Positions 1-6,594 are shown, numbered from the stretch's first letter. The stretch: DNA of 7,270 nucleotides from Paenibacillus sp. (GCA_029239545.1 JARBUQ010000226.1:1-7270), one strand, 5' to 3'. The notes: generated by a model from the letters alone, not told the origin. Made by a program: numbers and translations.

Positions 1-181
1 CTTTGTATGCTTTCTCAACAGCTGCATCCAATACACGCTTGGAAGCTGCCCAAATATCAGGACCTGTTCCGTCACCCTCGATAAAAGGAATGATCGGGTT
101 GTTAGGAACCTGTAGAACACCGTTATCGATTGTAATGCGCTCGCCCTCAGTAGGAAGTGAATATTGTTCGAAGTTTGCCAT
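1..181 (-). CDS. icd: Isocitrate dehydrogenase (NADP+), N-terminal part
   Basis: Only the first 60 codons lie in the window; the gene continues past the left edge. The visible protein starts MANFEQYSLPTEGERI and contains the stretch PFIEGDGTGPDIW (about residues 32-44), typical of the N-terminus of bacterial Icd. That family converts isocitrate to 2-oxoglutarate and CO2 with NADP+ in the cytoplasm. The start is supported by GGAGG (complement of 191-195), 9 nt before the ATG. It lies downstream of citZ on the same strand with a 172-bp gap, the citZ-icd order known from Bacillus. The active-site serine and cofactor-binding residues lie outside the window, so NADP specificity is assumed from the family rather than seen. 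Confidence 0.93.
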   Translation of the reverse strand, partial: MANFEQYSLPTEGERITIDNGVLQVPNNPIIPFIEGDGTGPDIWAASKRVLDAAVEKAYK

Positions 182-256
182 GAAATGTACCCTCCAATAA
201 ATGATTTATTATTATGATAAGCTGAAGCTCTCGTAACTAATTTCAAAAATGGCCGC

Positions 257-301
257 AAAATAACGGGGGTTGTGTGACCTCACGTGCGTCCCAAACACCC
301 G
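257..301 (-). terminator. Possible imperfect intrinsic terminator/attenuator after citZ
   Basis: On the minus strand a left arm CGGGTGTTTG (complement of 292-301) can pair with CACAACCCCCG (complement of 264-274). The pairing has one U-C mismatch and one bulged C. The loop contains the small dyad GTGAGGTCAC, and TTATTTT (complement of 257-263) follows the right arm directly. The placement suits partial termination between citZ and icd. The stem is broken, so this is a weak call. Confidence 0.35.
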
Positions 302-308
302 CTGCCTT

Positions 309-350
309 GCATAAATATGCTATGGATTCATAGGTCTCACATGAGTGAGA
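309..350 (-). repeat. Three adjacent short inverted repeats behind citZ
   Basis: Immediately beyond the citZ stop are three consecutive small dyads: TCTCAC/GTGAGA with a 4-nt loop (335-350), CTATG/CATAG with a 4-nt loop (320-333), and GCATA/TATGC with a 2-nt centre (309-320). None is followed by a T tract in the transcript direction, so they are not classic terminators. They might fold in the citZ 3' untranslated RNA and affect processing or decay, but that is inference. Confidence 0.4.
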
Positions 351-353
351 GGT

Positions 354-1466
354 TTAGCGGTTCTCGATTGGAACATACTTCTGATTAACAGGCCCGGTGT
401 ACTCGGCACGAGGACGAATGAGGCGGTTGTTGTCGTATTGCTCGAGAATATGAGCGGTCCATCCGGATACACGGCTGATTGCGAAGATCGGAGTGAACAG
501 GTCGCGTGGAATCTCAAGGGAAGTATAGACAGAAGCTGAATAGAAGTCAACATTCGGCTTCAGTCCTTTTTGCCCTGTAACCATATCTTCAATCTTGATC
601 GACATATCGTACCAGGTCATGTTGTTCGTAATTTTGCCCAGCTCACGGGACATCTTAAGCAGGTGCTTGGCACGAGGATCGCCATTCTTGTACACACGGT
701 GTCCGAAGCCCATGATCTTCTCTTTGTTCGCAAGCTTCTCGTTAATGTAGGATTCTACATTATCTGCACCGCCTACTTCTTCCAACATGGCCATAACCGC
801 TTCATTGGCTCCACCATGCAGAGGTCCCTTGAGAGCCCCGATTGCAGATGTAACACCAGAATAGATGTCAGACAGAGTAGCAACTGTTACACGAGCGGCA
901 AAAGTGGATGCATTCAACTCGTGATCCGCATGCAGCACAAGAGCTTTATCCAATGCTTCTACTGCAATGGCTTCAGGCTCTTTGCCAGTGAGCATGTACA
1001 AGAAATTGTATGCTATGGATACACCAGACTTCGGTGCGATCGGCTCCTGGCCTTGACGAATGCGGGCAAAAGCAGCAACAACAGTCGGAAGCTGAGCTTG
1101 CAAGCGGATCGCCTTGCGCAGGTTCGATTCAGGACTCATATCATTGGCTTCTTCATCGTATAAGGCAAGGGATGAAATGGCTGTGCGAAGCGCTGCCATC
1201 GAATTCGTATCTTTGGGATACAGCTTGATCTGTTGGATGACGGAATCCGCAATAGCGGCGTTCGCGTTCAAATCGCTTCTCAGCTGGTCCAACTCAGATT
1301 TGGTTGGCAGCTTGCCGTACCAAAGCAGGTAAGCTACTTCTTCGAACGAGGCATTCTCGGCCAAATCATCAATGTCGATGCCGCGGTAGGTGAGTACCCC
1401 GTCTATGATCGAACTGATCGAAGAAGTTGTAGCTACAATGCCTTCAAGACCTTTTGTTACAGTCAT
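354..1466 (-). CDS. citZ: Citrate synthase
   Basis: This 370-residue protein condenses oxaloacetate and acetyl-CoA to citrate, the entry step of the TCA cycle, in the cytoplasm. The length matches the short, Gram-positive type of citrate synthase. Visible signatures are LVLHADHELNAST (about 176-188), GPLHGGANEAV (214-224) with His217, GFGHRVYKNGDPR (253-265) with His256, and KPNVDFYSA (303-311) with Asp307. By family knowledge His217, His256 and Asp307 are the catalytic triad. Arginines near 332 and 351-353 fit substrate binding. AAAGGAG (complement of 1477-1483), 10 nt before the ATG, supports the start. It precedes icd on the same strand. citZ is chosen over other 2-methylcitrate/citrate synthase paralogues (mmgD-like) because of the icd neighbour. 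Confidence 0.96.
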   Translation of the reverse strand: MTVTKGLEGIVATTSSISSIIDGVLTYRGIDIDDLAENASFEEVAYLLWYGKLPTKSELDQLRSDLNANAAIADSVIQQIKLYPKDTNSMAALRTAISSLALYDEEANDMSPESNLRKAIRLQAQLPTVVAAFARIRQGQEPIAPKSGVSIAYNFLYMLTGKEPEAIAVEALDKALVLHADHELNASTFAARVTVATLSDIYSGVTSAIGALKGPLHGGANEAVMAMLEEVGGADNVESYINEKLANKEKIMGFGHRVYKNGDPRAKHLLKMSRELGKITNNMTWYDMSIKIEDMVTGQKGLKPNVDFYSASVYTSLEIPRDLFTPIFAISRVSGWTAHILEQYDNNRLIRPRAEYTGPVNQKYVPIENR

Positions 1467-1511
1467 ACGTTTATCGCTCCTTTGTGGTAAAATGGTGAAC
1501 TAACAGCAACC

Positions 1512-1540
1512 TATAAATAGAACCGATAAGAAACGTTCAA
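1512..1540 (-). promoter_or_regulatory. Predicted sigma-A promoter of citZ
   Basis: On the minus strand TTGAAC (complement of 1535-1540) lies 17 bp from TTTATA (complement of 1512-1517). This gives a predicted start near 1505 and a leader of about 40 nt before the citZ ATG. The -35 is good and the -10 is weak (3 of 6 consensus bases), as expected for a regulated promoter. GATAAG at 1525-1530 sits inside the spacer and the dyad at 1556-1574 lies upstream of the -35. The prediction rests on pattern only. Confidence 0.5.
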
Positions 1541-1555
1541 GGTGCTAAGAAATAC

Positions 1556-1574
1556 TTATCAGTTACTATGATAA
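1556..1574. promoter_or_regulatory. LysR-box-like dyad between citZ and ppx
   Basis: TTATCA, 7 bp, TGATAA: a perfect 6-bp inverted repeat. It contains T-N11-A and ATC-N9-GAT, the general form of LysR-type regulator boxes. It is centred about 60 bp upstream of the predicted citZ start, and a GATAAG half-site lies at 1525-1530, inside the promoter spacer. In B. subtilis the LysR-type repressor CcpC controls citrate synthesis genes from an upstream dyad plus a promoter-proximal half-site. The layout is similar here, although CcpC's reported dyad (ATAA-N7-TTAT) has its arms the other way round. The identity of the binding protein is therefore open. Confidence 0.45.
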
Positions 1575-1633
1575 ATGATTTTGCCCAAGAAGTGAAGAAA
1601 ATGACATATAAAACTTCATTATCGGCATCATAA

Positions 1634-1662
1634 AGATTTTTTTGGTAGAATAATTGTATAAT
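1634..1662 (+). promoter_or_regulatory. Predicted sigma-A promoter of ppx
   Basis: A perfect TATAAT -10 lies at 1657-1662, 24 bp before the start codon at 1686. No good -35 is seen at 16-18 bp spacing: AGATTT (1634-1639) is the 17-bp option, next to a run of seven T (1637-1643). The promoter may be weak or activator-dependent. No PhoP-like repeats like those at ppk are present here. Confidence 0.55.
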
Positions 1663-1685
1663 TTGAGCCAAGGAGGCTGAATTTG

Positions 1686-3209
1686 ATGAATAGCAAGCAT
1701 ACCGGCATCATTGACATTGGTTCGAACTCAATTCGACTGGTCATTTATGAACAAATCGGCCCCAATGCCCATCGTGTTATCGATGAAAGCAAGCACCCGG
1801 CAAGATTAAGCGAGAAGGTTAACGCTGAAGGAATAATTCCCTTGGACAGTCTGGAGCCCGTCATTCGGATTCTTAAAGATTTTCGATTGCTGTGCCGCGT
1901 TCAAGGGGTTGAAACTATAAGAGCAGTCGCTACAGCCGCCATCCGCAACGCTGCCAACCGCGATCAGGTAACACAATATCTTGAGCAGCAAGTTGGACTT
2001 GTCATTGAGGTGCTGTCAGGCGAAGAAGAAGCCCGACTTGGCTTTGTTGGCATGATCAATACGATCGATGTTCAGGATGGCTTCGTGGTCGATATCGGCG
2101 GCGGAAGCACAGAGGTGTCTCTCTTCGTGAACCGTCAGCTTCTGCACAGCGTATCGCTGCCATTCGGCGCCGTCAACATGGCCAAGCAGTATTCAGACCA
2201 AGCTGGCAATGTTAGCAAAGAGAACGCCGCACAGCTATGCAGGAAGGTGCAGCAGGCGCTGGATGCCGAGCCATGGCTGCGCAGCCAGCGCAATCAGAGC
2301 TTGCCGCTGATCGGTCTCGGCGGAACGATACGTTCCTTGTGTAAAATCGACCAAAAGCAGCGTAAATATGCATTGGATACCGCGCATAACTACGTTATTC
2401 CGGCCGAAAGGATGAGCCAATTATTGGAGTGGCTCCCATCCCTTCCGGCCGATAAGCGCAAGAAGGTTGACGGATTATCCAATGACCGCGCCGATATCAT
2501 CATTCCAGGCTTGCATATTCTACATACGGTATTCGCCTATATTCGCGCTTCCCATTATGTAGTGAGCGGTGCAGGGATTCGAGACGGATTATTCTTCGAG
2601 ACTGAGTACCCGGAAGCCCCTATTTGCCCGGATGTGTTGAGGTACAGTGTACGCAACTTGCTGGCCCTTCATCCCTCGGTTCCAATCGAGCATGTTGAGC
2701 ATGTTCAGAAGCTGGCAACGAAGCTGTTCGATGATTTGCAGTTAGGCCACTCCTATGGACTGAGGGCCCGCCGTTTCCTGCAAACTGCCGCGCTGTTGTA
2801 CCGTATAGGGGTAACCGTTCATTATTACAGCTACTACAAGCATACCTTCTACCTGATGGCCCATGCACGTATTGACGGCTTATCTCATCGTGAGATCATC
2901 CTGTGTGCGCTGATCGCAGCCTTCAAATCCAAGAGCCGCAACAGACAGCTAATGCAGCCTTATAAAGACTTGTTGAACGAGACCGATCAAGAGCTCATTG
3001 AGAAGCTCGGGGCTGTATTACATCTGGCCATAGCATTGGACCGCAGTGAAACCCAGCCTGTTCAAGACATTGTTGCAACTGCCAAGCCGCAATCACTGCA
3101 CCTGCAGTTGGACTACAAGCAGGAGCCTCTAATTGAATTGCGCGAGCTGGAACGGATATCCAAAGATTTTCACAAAACATTCGGGCTGCGGCTCAAAGTT
3201 TCGACTTAG
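1686..3209 (+). CDS. ppx: Exopolyphosphatase, Ppx/GppA family
   Basis: This 507-residue protein is close in length to E. coli Ppx (about 513). Ppx enzymes remove terminal phosphate from polyphosphate; GppA relatives also hydrolyse pppGpp. The actin-like (ASKHA) N-terminal half shows IDIGSNSIRLVIYE (9-22), a VATAAIRNA motif (81-89), SGEEEARLGFVG (111-122) with the family's catalytic glutamate cluster, VVDIGGGSTEVSLF (134-147) as a phosphate-binding loop, and GLGGTIRSL (210-218). SGAGIRDGLFFE (294-305) leads into the helical HD-like C-terminal half. There the position usually HD/HE reads Tyr372-Arg373 (LLYRIG), so metal binding in that half looks lost. ATG at 1686 lies 9 nt after AGGAGG (1671-1676). 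An in-frame TTG at 1683 is the alternative start, adding one residue. The 3' end overlaps ppk by 17 bp, tail to tail. Ppx versus GppA specificity cannot be read from sequence; the ppk neighbour favours Ppx. Confidence 0.92.
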   Translation: MNSKHTGIIDIGSNSIRLVIYEQIGPNAHRVIDESKHPARLSEKVNAEGIIPLDSLEPVIRILKDFRLLCRVQGVETIRAVATAAIRNAANRDQVTQYLEQQVGLVIEVLSGEEEARLGFVGMINTIDVQDGFVVDIGGGSTEVSLFVNRQLLHSVSLPFGAVNMAKQYSDQAGNVSKENAAQLCRKVQQALDAEPWLRSQRNQSLPLIGLGGTIRSLCKIDQKQRKYALDTAHNYVIPAERMSQLLEWLPSLPADKRKKVDGLSNDRADIIIPGLHILHTVFAYIRASHYVVSGAGIRDGLFFETEYPEAPICPDVLRYSVRNLLALHPSVPIEHVEHVQKLATKLFDDLQLGHSYGLRARRFLQTAALLYRIGVTVHYYSYYKHTFYLMAHARIDGLSHREIILCALIAAFKSKSRNRQLMQPYKDLLNETDQELIEKLGAVLHLAIALDRSETQPVQDIVATAKPQSLHLQLDYKQEPLIELRELERISKDFHKTFGLRLKVST

Positions 3210-5304
3210 CTTTCTTCCACGTACCAATATCCATCGCTTCGAATTGACTTCGAAACGGCGGCAATAAGGACTCAGGGCGCGAATACTGGCCGTTCTGCTG
3301 CAGTATTCGCGCTTTGACATTATCGGATAAGCTCATCTGCAGAATGCGAATGACGACTTTGCTCAAATGCTTATCGAAGACCGGACACATCAGCTCAATT
3401 CGACGGGTTAAGTTGCGGGTCATCCAATCTGCGCTGGACAACCACACCTCCTTCTCTCCGCCGTTCTCGAAGTAGAATATTCTGGAATGCTCCAGAAACC
3501 GGTCCACGATGCTGCGAACGGTGATGTTCTCACTAAGTCCTGGCACACCAGGCTTCAGGCAGCAAACTCCGCGTATGATCAAATCGATTTTGACCCCGGC
3601 TCTGGACGCCTCATATAACTGATCAACCATCTCCTGATTGGACAGCGAATTCATCTTGGCAATGATACGGGCAGGCTTCCCGACTGCTGCATTAGACGAT
3701 TCGCGCTTAATTAGCTCGAACAGCTTGGATTTCATGTCTGCCGGAGCAATCCCGAACGCTTTCCAATCATGCGGAGCTGAATAACCCGTCATCTCGTTGA
3801 ATAAGACAGAAGCATCATCGCCTACATCCGGATGGGTTGTGAACAGTCCAATATCCGTGTACAGCCTCGCTGTACTGCCATTATAATTGCCTGTTCCCAC
3901 GTGTACATAACGGCGCAGCCCTGCCTCCTCCTGCCTTACTACGAGCGTAATTTTGGCATGGGTCTTCAGACCAACCAAGCCATATACAACGTGGCAGCCC
4001 GACTTCTCCAGCTTCCGAGCCCAAGCAATATTACGCTCCTCATCGAAACGCGCCTTCAATTCCACGACTACCGTCACTTGCTTGCCAGCTTCCGCTGCTC
4101 TGGATAGCGACTGCACCAGACCCGAGTTGCCGCTTACCCGGTACAAGGTCATCTTGATCGCCATAACAGCAGGATCCTGAGCTGCTTCCGCAATAAAATC
4201 ATCCACAGCGACGAAGGATTCGTAGGGATGATACACCAGCATGTCCCGCTCACGGAGCGTCCCGAACAGATCATCGGTTTCATCGAACTCGCGCGGGTAG
4301 ACCGGGTCAAGCTTCGGATAGCGCAGCTGATCGAACCCAGGCAGCTCTGCTGAGAACTTCATCAGACAGCTTAGGTCAATCGGACCATCAATGATAATGA
4401 TATTGTTCCCAATTTCGAATTCTTCTTTCAACAGCTCCAGTGCATAAGGATCAAACCCTTTTCCAATTTCCAAACGAACAGGAGAGCCCCATCTTCTGCG
4501 TTTAAGCTCCTTCTCAATTTCCTCCAATAAATCCTCTGCGCCTTCCTCATTCAAGGTCAGGTCGGCATTGCGTGTAATCCGAAAAGAATGGACGGCAACA
4601 GGATCGTAACCCGGGAATAAAGAATGGATGTGCACTTCTATCAAGTCCTCTAACAGAATGAAATCCTGTCTTCTGCTATTAGCCCGGCCTTGCACCCGAA
4701 TCATGCGCGATAAGTTCGAAGGAATTTGTACAATGGCAAAATACGGCTCATTCTCGGGACTCTCATCCTCTCTGCGGAGCAGCACAGCCAGATAAAGATG
4801 AAGACTGTGCACCAGCGGAAATGGCCGGCTTTGATCAACCGCCATAGGGGTAAGCACGGGAAATACGATATCGTGAAAATAACGATCCATCTGTTTCTTT
4901 TGTGTAACATTCAGATATTCATAGCTTGTGAACTCCAGACCTTCTTTGGCCAATGAACGCGATAATTCACGAAAGCACTTATACTGCTCCTGCACCATCT
5001 TTTCGGTTCTCTTCATTACTCTGCGCAGCAAGCCTTCAGGGGTATACCCCGTGAAATCCGTTTTATTGTAACCCGCTTTCAATTGATCCGTAAGGCCTGC
5101 TACCCGTACACTCATAAATTCATCCAGATTGGTGGAAACAATGGATAGAAACTTAATTCTTTCCAGGAGCGGGGTCGTTGGGTCCTGCGCTTCCTCCAGC
5201 ACTCTGCGATTGAATTCAATCCAGCTCAAATCACGGTTGATGTACATCGTCACAAGCTCCTTGTTCTCTTTGATAGGTCTCGATTCCACAATCAGATTCC
5301 CCAT
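3193..5304 (-). CDS. ppk: Polyphosphate kinase 1
   Basis: This 703-residue Ppk1 reversibly polymerises the gamma-phosphate of ATP into inorganic polyphosphate. The four-domain architecture appears complete: N domain (about 20-125, NRDLSWIEFNRRVLEEA and STNLDEFMSVRVAGL), head domain (about 125-320), and two phospholipase-D-like C domains (about 330-505 and 510-695). Known E. coli Ppk residues recur at a constant offset of +14: Asn59, Arg389, Arg419, His449 (in GLKTHAKI, the autophosphorylated histidine), Tyr482, Arg578 and His606 (in EHSRIFYF). This makes it very likely active. GGAGG (complement of 5312-5316), 7 nt before the ATG, supports this start over the internal Met20. Upstream lies a PhoP-box-like repeat array. 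Its last 17 bp overlap the end of ppx, so the genes making and degrading polyphosphate converge. Confidence 0.97.
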   Translation of the reverse strand: MGNLIVESRPIKENKELVTMYINRDLSWIEFNRRVLEEAQDPTTPLLERIKFLSIVSTNLDEFMSVRVAGLTDQLKAGYNKTDFTGYTPEGLLRRVMKRTEKMVQEQYKCFRELSRSLAKEGLEFTSYEYLNVTQKKQMDRYFHDIVFPVLTPMAVDQSRPFPLVHSLHLYLAVLLRREDESPENEPYFAIVQIPSNLSRMIRVQGRANSRRQDFILLEDLIEVHIHSLFPGYDPVAVHSFRITRNADLTLNEEGAEDLLEEIEKELKRRRWGSPVRLEIGKGFDPYALELLKEEFEIGNNIIIIDGPIDLSCLMKFSAELPGFDQLRYPKLDPVYPREFDETDDLFGTLRERDMLVYHPYESFVAVDDFIAEAAQDPAVMAIKMTLYRVSGNSGLVQSLSRAAEAGKQVTVVVELKARFDEERNIAWARKLEKSGCHVVYGLVGLKTHAKITLVVRQEEAGLRRYVHVGTGNYNGSTARLYTDIGLFTTHPDVGDDASVLFNEMTGYSAPHDWKAFGIAPADMKSKLFELIKRESSNAAVGKPARIIAKMNSLSNQEMVDQLYEASRAGVKIDLIIRGVCCLKPGVPGLSENITVRSIVDRFLEHSRIFYFENGGEKEVWLSSADWMTRNLTRRIELMCPVFDKHLSKVVIRILQMSLSDNVKARILQQNGQYSRPESLLPPFRSQFEAMDIGTWKKAKSKL
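3272..3317 (+). repeat. Strong hairpin inside ppk 3' end, possible ppx terminator
   Basis: GCGCGAATACTG (3277-3288) and CAGTATTCGCGC (3301-3312) are a perfect 12-bp inverted repeat around a 12-nt loop. In RNA of the plus strand the stem extends by two G-U pairs and then U-A, C-G and A-U pairs (3272-3276 with 3313-3317), to about 17 bp. It starts about 63 nt beyond the ppx stop and lies within ppk codons around 664-678. The flank holds only TTT in the plus direction and no T tract in the minus direction. It may act as a stem that ends or protects the ppx transcript rather than a classic intrinsic terminator. Confidence 0.55.
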
Positions 5305-5337
5305 GATCGTTCCTCCGTCCGATAGTCTTACTTCTTC

Positions 5338-5343
5338 ATTATG
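5338..5343 (-). promoter_or_regulatory. Predicted -10 element of ppk
   Basis: CATAAT on the minus strand (5 of 6 to TATAAT) predicts a start near 5331 and a leader of about 26 nt. There is no -35 at the right distance: the PhoP-box repeats occupy that region instead, as in Pho-activated Bacillus promoters. An alternative constitutive promoter, TCGACT (complement of 5386-5391), 17 bp, TAACAT (complement of 5363-5368), overlaps the repeats. Confidence 0.5.
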
Positions 5344-5352
5344 GGGGGATTG

Positions 5353-5391
5353 TGTTATCGCTATGTTAAATTTATGTGAAAATTAAGTCGA
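5353..5391 (-). promoter_or_regulatory. PhoP box upstream of ppk
   Basis: Reading the minus strand, TTCACA (complement of 5375-5380), TTAACA (5364-5369) and ATAACA (5353-5358) are separated by exactly 5 bp each, an 11-bp period. A degenerate fourth unit, TCGACT (5386-5391), is in phase upstream. This matches the established B. subtilis PhoP box of TT(A/C/T)ACA-like repeats with about 5-bp spacers. With the predicted start near 5331 the array spans about -22 to -60, the usual place for PhoP activation. It implies induction of polyphosphate synthesis by phosphate limitation. Assignment is by motif only. Confidence 0.65.
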
Positions 5392-5404
5392 ATTTTGTAA
5401 TCGT

Positions 5405-5433
5405 TTCACACCTATGATCCCATATGATAAAAT
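5405..5433 (+). promoter_or_regulatory. Predicted sigma-A promoter of ytvI
   Basis: TTCACA (5405-5410), a 17-bp spacer and TAAAAT (5428-5433) give a good sigma-A match, 5 of 6 at each hexamer. The predicted start is near 5440, about 28 nt before the ytvI ATG. It fires away from ppk, and the PhoP-like repeats end about 14 bp upstream of this -35, so the two promoters may influence each other. Confidence 0.6.
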
Positions 5434-5467
5434 AAGGGAATGATCTTACCGTGAGGAGCTATCAAGA

Positions 5468-6589
5468 ATGGATGCGATGGTGCTAAATCAGATATGGAGA
5501 GGAATATGGGTTGCTCTTCTGGTTACAGTTGGATCCCTGTTCCTGTATTTCGTAATCCCGCTAGTGTATCCGTTTCTTATCGGCTGGTTAATTGCCTATG
5601 TCATGAACCCGATCGTGAACAGGCTGCAGCACAAAGCACGGATGCCAAGATGGGTCGCAGTAACTATATCATTGTTAGTCTTTTTGGGTGCAACAGCCAC
5701 GATTGTTACTATTCTGGTGACGAATATCGTGTATGAAATCAGTGATCTCTCGGTTTATTTGCAGAACAATATTGACGCCTGGAAAGCAAAATTCATTGAT
5801 TTCGTTAATTCTGACATGCTGCAAGGCTTCATTGAGCGAATTAATACGTTTTACAATGAGAATCCGAAGTATCAGAGCACCATTAACGAAAATTTATCCT
5901 CAACCGGCATTAAACTGGCTACAGCAGGCTCAGCCTTGATTGGTCTAGTATTGAACGGGCTCGTCTCCCTCTTCAAATCATTGCCTAATTTTGCAACCGT
6001 GCTCATCATTGCTCTGCTAGCTGCTTTCTTCATCAGCAAGGACTGGCATCGTATTAAGCAGCGTATGATTACTTGGTTCCCCACCAAAGCGGTTCAAGTA
6101 TGCGGTACAATTTGGCGTGATTTGCAAAAAGCTCTGTTCGGATATTTGCGCGCACAATTCATTCTTATCTCCATAACCGCAGCTTTCGTCATTGTCGGTC
6201 TGCTTATTCTGCAAGTTCCTTACGCGATCTCCATCGGGCTGCTGATTGGCTTTGTCGACCTGCTCCCGTACCTGGGAACTGGCGCGGTTATGGTGCCTTG
6301 GATCATTATTGTATTTGTTCAAGGGAATATCCCTCTTGGAATCGGACTTAGCATAGTATATGGAGTTATTCTGGTAGCCAGACAAATTCTGGAGCCTAAG
6401 GTGCTGGCAACAAGTGTAGGGATGGACCCTCTGGCGATTCTGATCGCACTGTTTATCGGGCTGCAGCTGTTCGGTTTTGTCGGTCTGATCATTGGACCCG
6501 TTACACTTATTCTGCTGACAGCTTTTCACCGGGCGAACGTGTTCCGTGATGTACGGGACTATGTGCTGAAAGGGCTTAATCGTGCATGA
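5468..6589 (+). CDS. ytvI: AI-2E family / sporulation-type integral membrane protein YtvI
   Basis: This 373-residue polytopic membrane protein belongs to the AI-2E (former UPF0118) family. Hydrophobic segments lie near residues 11-52, 61-90, 152-192, 229-283, 287-305 and 319-352. A soluble extra-membrane stretch at about 91-150 is rich in Asn, Asp and Lys. The family's conserved region is visible as GFVDLLPYLGTGAVMVPW (261-278), then QILEPKVLATSVGMDPLA (306-323) and FGFVGLIIGPV (335-345). The YtvI subgroup is named for sporulation, but its transported substrate is not established. GAGGAG (5453-5458), 9 nt before the ATG, supports the start. It converges with fxsA, 5 bp between stops. In B. 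subtilis fxsA-like ytzA, ytvI and citZ lie together on one strand; here ytvI is inverted and ppx-ppk stand between it and citZ. Confidence 0.88.
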   Translation: MDAMVLNQIWRGIWVALLVTVGSLFLYFVIPLVYPFLIGWLIAYVMNPIVNRLQHKARMPRWVAVTISLLVFLGATATIVTILVTNIVYEISDLSVYLQNNIDAWKAKFIDFVNSDMLQGFIERINTFYNENPKYQSTINENLSSTGIKLATAGSALIGLVLNGLVSLFKSLPNFATVLIIALLAAFFISKDWHRIKQRMITWFPTKAVQVCGTIWRDLQKALFGYLRAQFILISITAAFVIVGLLILQVPYAISIGLLIGFVDLLPYLGTGAVMVPWIIIVFVQGNIPLGIGLSIVYGVILVARQILEPKVLATSVGMDPLAILIALFIGLQLFGFVGLIIGPVTLILLTAFHRANVFRDVRDYVLKGLNRA

Positions 6590-6594
6590 CCAGA

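Larger units (their letters stand above)
182..353 (-). promoter_or_regulatory. citZ-icd intergenic region / icd leader
   Basis: This 172-bp gap contains no gene. Reading in the direction of transcription it holds three small back-to-back inverted repeats, then an imperfect terminator-like hairpin with a U-rich tail, then an AT-rich stretch (about 197-220) just before the icd Shine-Dalgarno. A separate icd promoter is possible, but I found only poor matches, for example AATAAT or CATAAT as a -10 without a convincing -35. The AT-rich stretch shares the 11-mer ATAAATGATTT (197-207) and the 8-mer TATGATAA (213-220) with the citZ upstream region. Confidence 0.5.

Noticed and set aside
570..1163. 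197-residue open frame on the plus strand opposite citZ
   Set aside because: It lies wholly antisense to a well-supported citrate synthase, has no clear Shine-Dalgarno, and its cysteine- and histidine-rich composition resembles no family I recognise.
1525..1542. Possible CcpA cre site near AAACGTTC over the citZ -35
   Set aside because: Aligned on the central CG, it misses the flanking TG and the distal C of the cre consensus on both strands.
3238..3254. TTCGAA repeated around a 5-nt spacer near the ppk end
   Set aside because: Short stem of a self-palindromic hexamer with no T tract on either side; less convincing than the 12-bp repeat nearby.
6017..6529. 170-residue minus-strand open frame opposite ytvI
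   Set aside because: It is fully antisense to a conserved membrane protein and its Gln/Asn/Asp-rich composition is what reversed hydrophobic codons give.
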